Shown: in pieces, positions 13,344-13,442 of the stretch | How positions within the stretch are numbered: position 1 is the first letter of the stretch | Layout of the letters: each line of letters opens with the position of its first letter | Assembly (NCBI GenBank): GCA_964386535.1 | Contig: CAYLRY010000057.1 | Span: forward strand, 1 to 13,442 | Reading direction: 5' to 3' | Source: CAYLRY01 sp964386535 | GTDB lineage: Bacteria > Chloroflexota > Dehalococcoidia > Dehalococcoidales > UBA3254 | Length of the DNA: 13,442 nucleotides | Notes under the pieces: model-generated | Told to the model about the DNA's origin: nothing | Seen by the model: the letters and a program-made list of their open reading frames with translations, nothing else | Database searches by the model: none | Position numbers and translations under genes: made by a program

Positions 13344-13374
13344 ATTGTAGCATAACACTACAAGTTCCTGTCAA
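13344..13374 (-). promoter_or_regulatory. Promoter of the small-paralog operon
   Basis: On the minus strand a perfect TTGACA (13369-13374) precedes TACAAT (13344-13349) by 19 bases, with TGC immediately upstream making an extended -10. The long spacer is compensated by the extended element. The start would lie near 13337, only about 14 bases before the ATG. Confidence 0.55.
13345..13363. promoter_or_regulatory. Inverted repeat inside the small-paralog promoter
   Basis: TTGTAG (13345-13350) and CTACAA (13358-13363) are exact inverted copies with a 7-base spacer. They cover the -10 box and the spacer region of the promoter. The placement fits an operator for a dimeric repressor, although a 6-bp repeat can occur by chance. 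Confidence 0.4.
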
Positions 13375-13390
13375 TTTTGATGTGCTACCC

Positions 13391-13409
13391 AAAACCAGCG
13401 ATTGGTTTT
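13391..13409. repeat. Short perfect hairpin near the window end
   Basis: AAAACCA (13391-13397) pairs with TGGTTTT (13403-13409) around GCGAT. It lies upstream of the small-paralog promoter and may be the terminator of a gene beyond the window edge. Bases 13410-13442 hold nothing recognisable. Confidence 0.4.
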
Positions 13410-13442
13410 CATACATTTGAAAGGAATGACTTCTGGGGCATT

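Overview
The window looks like a chromosomal segment of an anaerobic, probably spore-forming Gram-positive bacterium of the Clostridia (Desulfotomaculum/Pelotomaculum-like). This is inferred from gene content and style, not from a database match: a tungsten-type aldehyde:ferredoxin oxidoreductase with its own MoaD-like protein, a split transketolase, an FmdB zinc ribbon, strong AGGAGG ribosome-binding sites and slightly AT-rich DNA. Seventeen protein genes are supported. Fifteen lie on the minus strand; only an unknown membrane protein (7623-8222) and arfB (10363-10788) are on the plus strand. No rRNA, tRNA, CRISPR array, transposase or phage module was seen.

Region 1 (7.4 kb down to 0.2 kb, all minus strand) is metabolic. 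In transcription order it holds a two-gene transketolase (N then C subunit, translationally coupled), a MoaD/ThiS-like protein, an aldehyde:ferredoxin oxidoreductase, a thiolase-fold protein coupled to a DUF35 zinc-ribbon/OB-fold partner, and a ketopantoate-reductase-like dehydrogenase. Good sigma-A-type promoters sit ahead of the transketolase pair and the thiolase/DUF35 pair, with a weaker one ahead of the oxidoreductase. The cluster is therefore several transcription units on one strand. The thiolase-fold protein lacks the normal thiolase nucleophile and GHP histidine motifs. Instead it has the tyrosine-containing motifs of Ltp2-type side-chain aldolases. A retro-aldolase next to an aldehyde oxidoreductase makes chemical sense (release of a carbonyl product, then its oxidation), but the pathway is inference.

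Region 2 (7.4-10.8 kb) holds single genes and small operons: the unknown two-helix membrane protein, an arsR-fmdB operon whose promoter overlaps an inverted repeat, a lone HepT/DUF86 protein lacking its catalytic arginine and any MntA partner, a small zinc-binding protein, and the ribosome-rescue hydrolase arfB. About 420 bp between hepT and the small zinc protein carries no recognisable gene.

Region 3 (10.8-13.4 kb, minus strand) holds two tandem paralogous small helical proteins ending in LDxCAG, a large perfect hairpin (terminator or attenuator), a NifS/IscS-type cysteine desulfurase, and a ribbon-helix-helix-like, coiled-coil protein with an acidic tail.

Several computed longest-ORF starts were moved inward to ATGs with a properly spaced Shine-Dalgarno sequence. 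These are the reductase, thiolase-fold, transketolase N, coiled-coil, cysteine desulfurase and first small-paralog genes.
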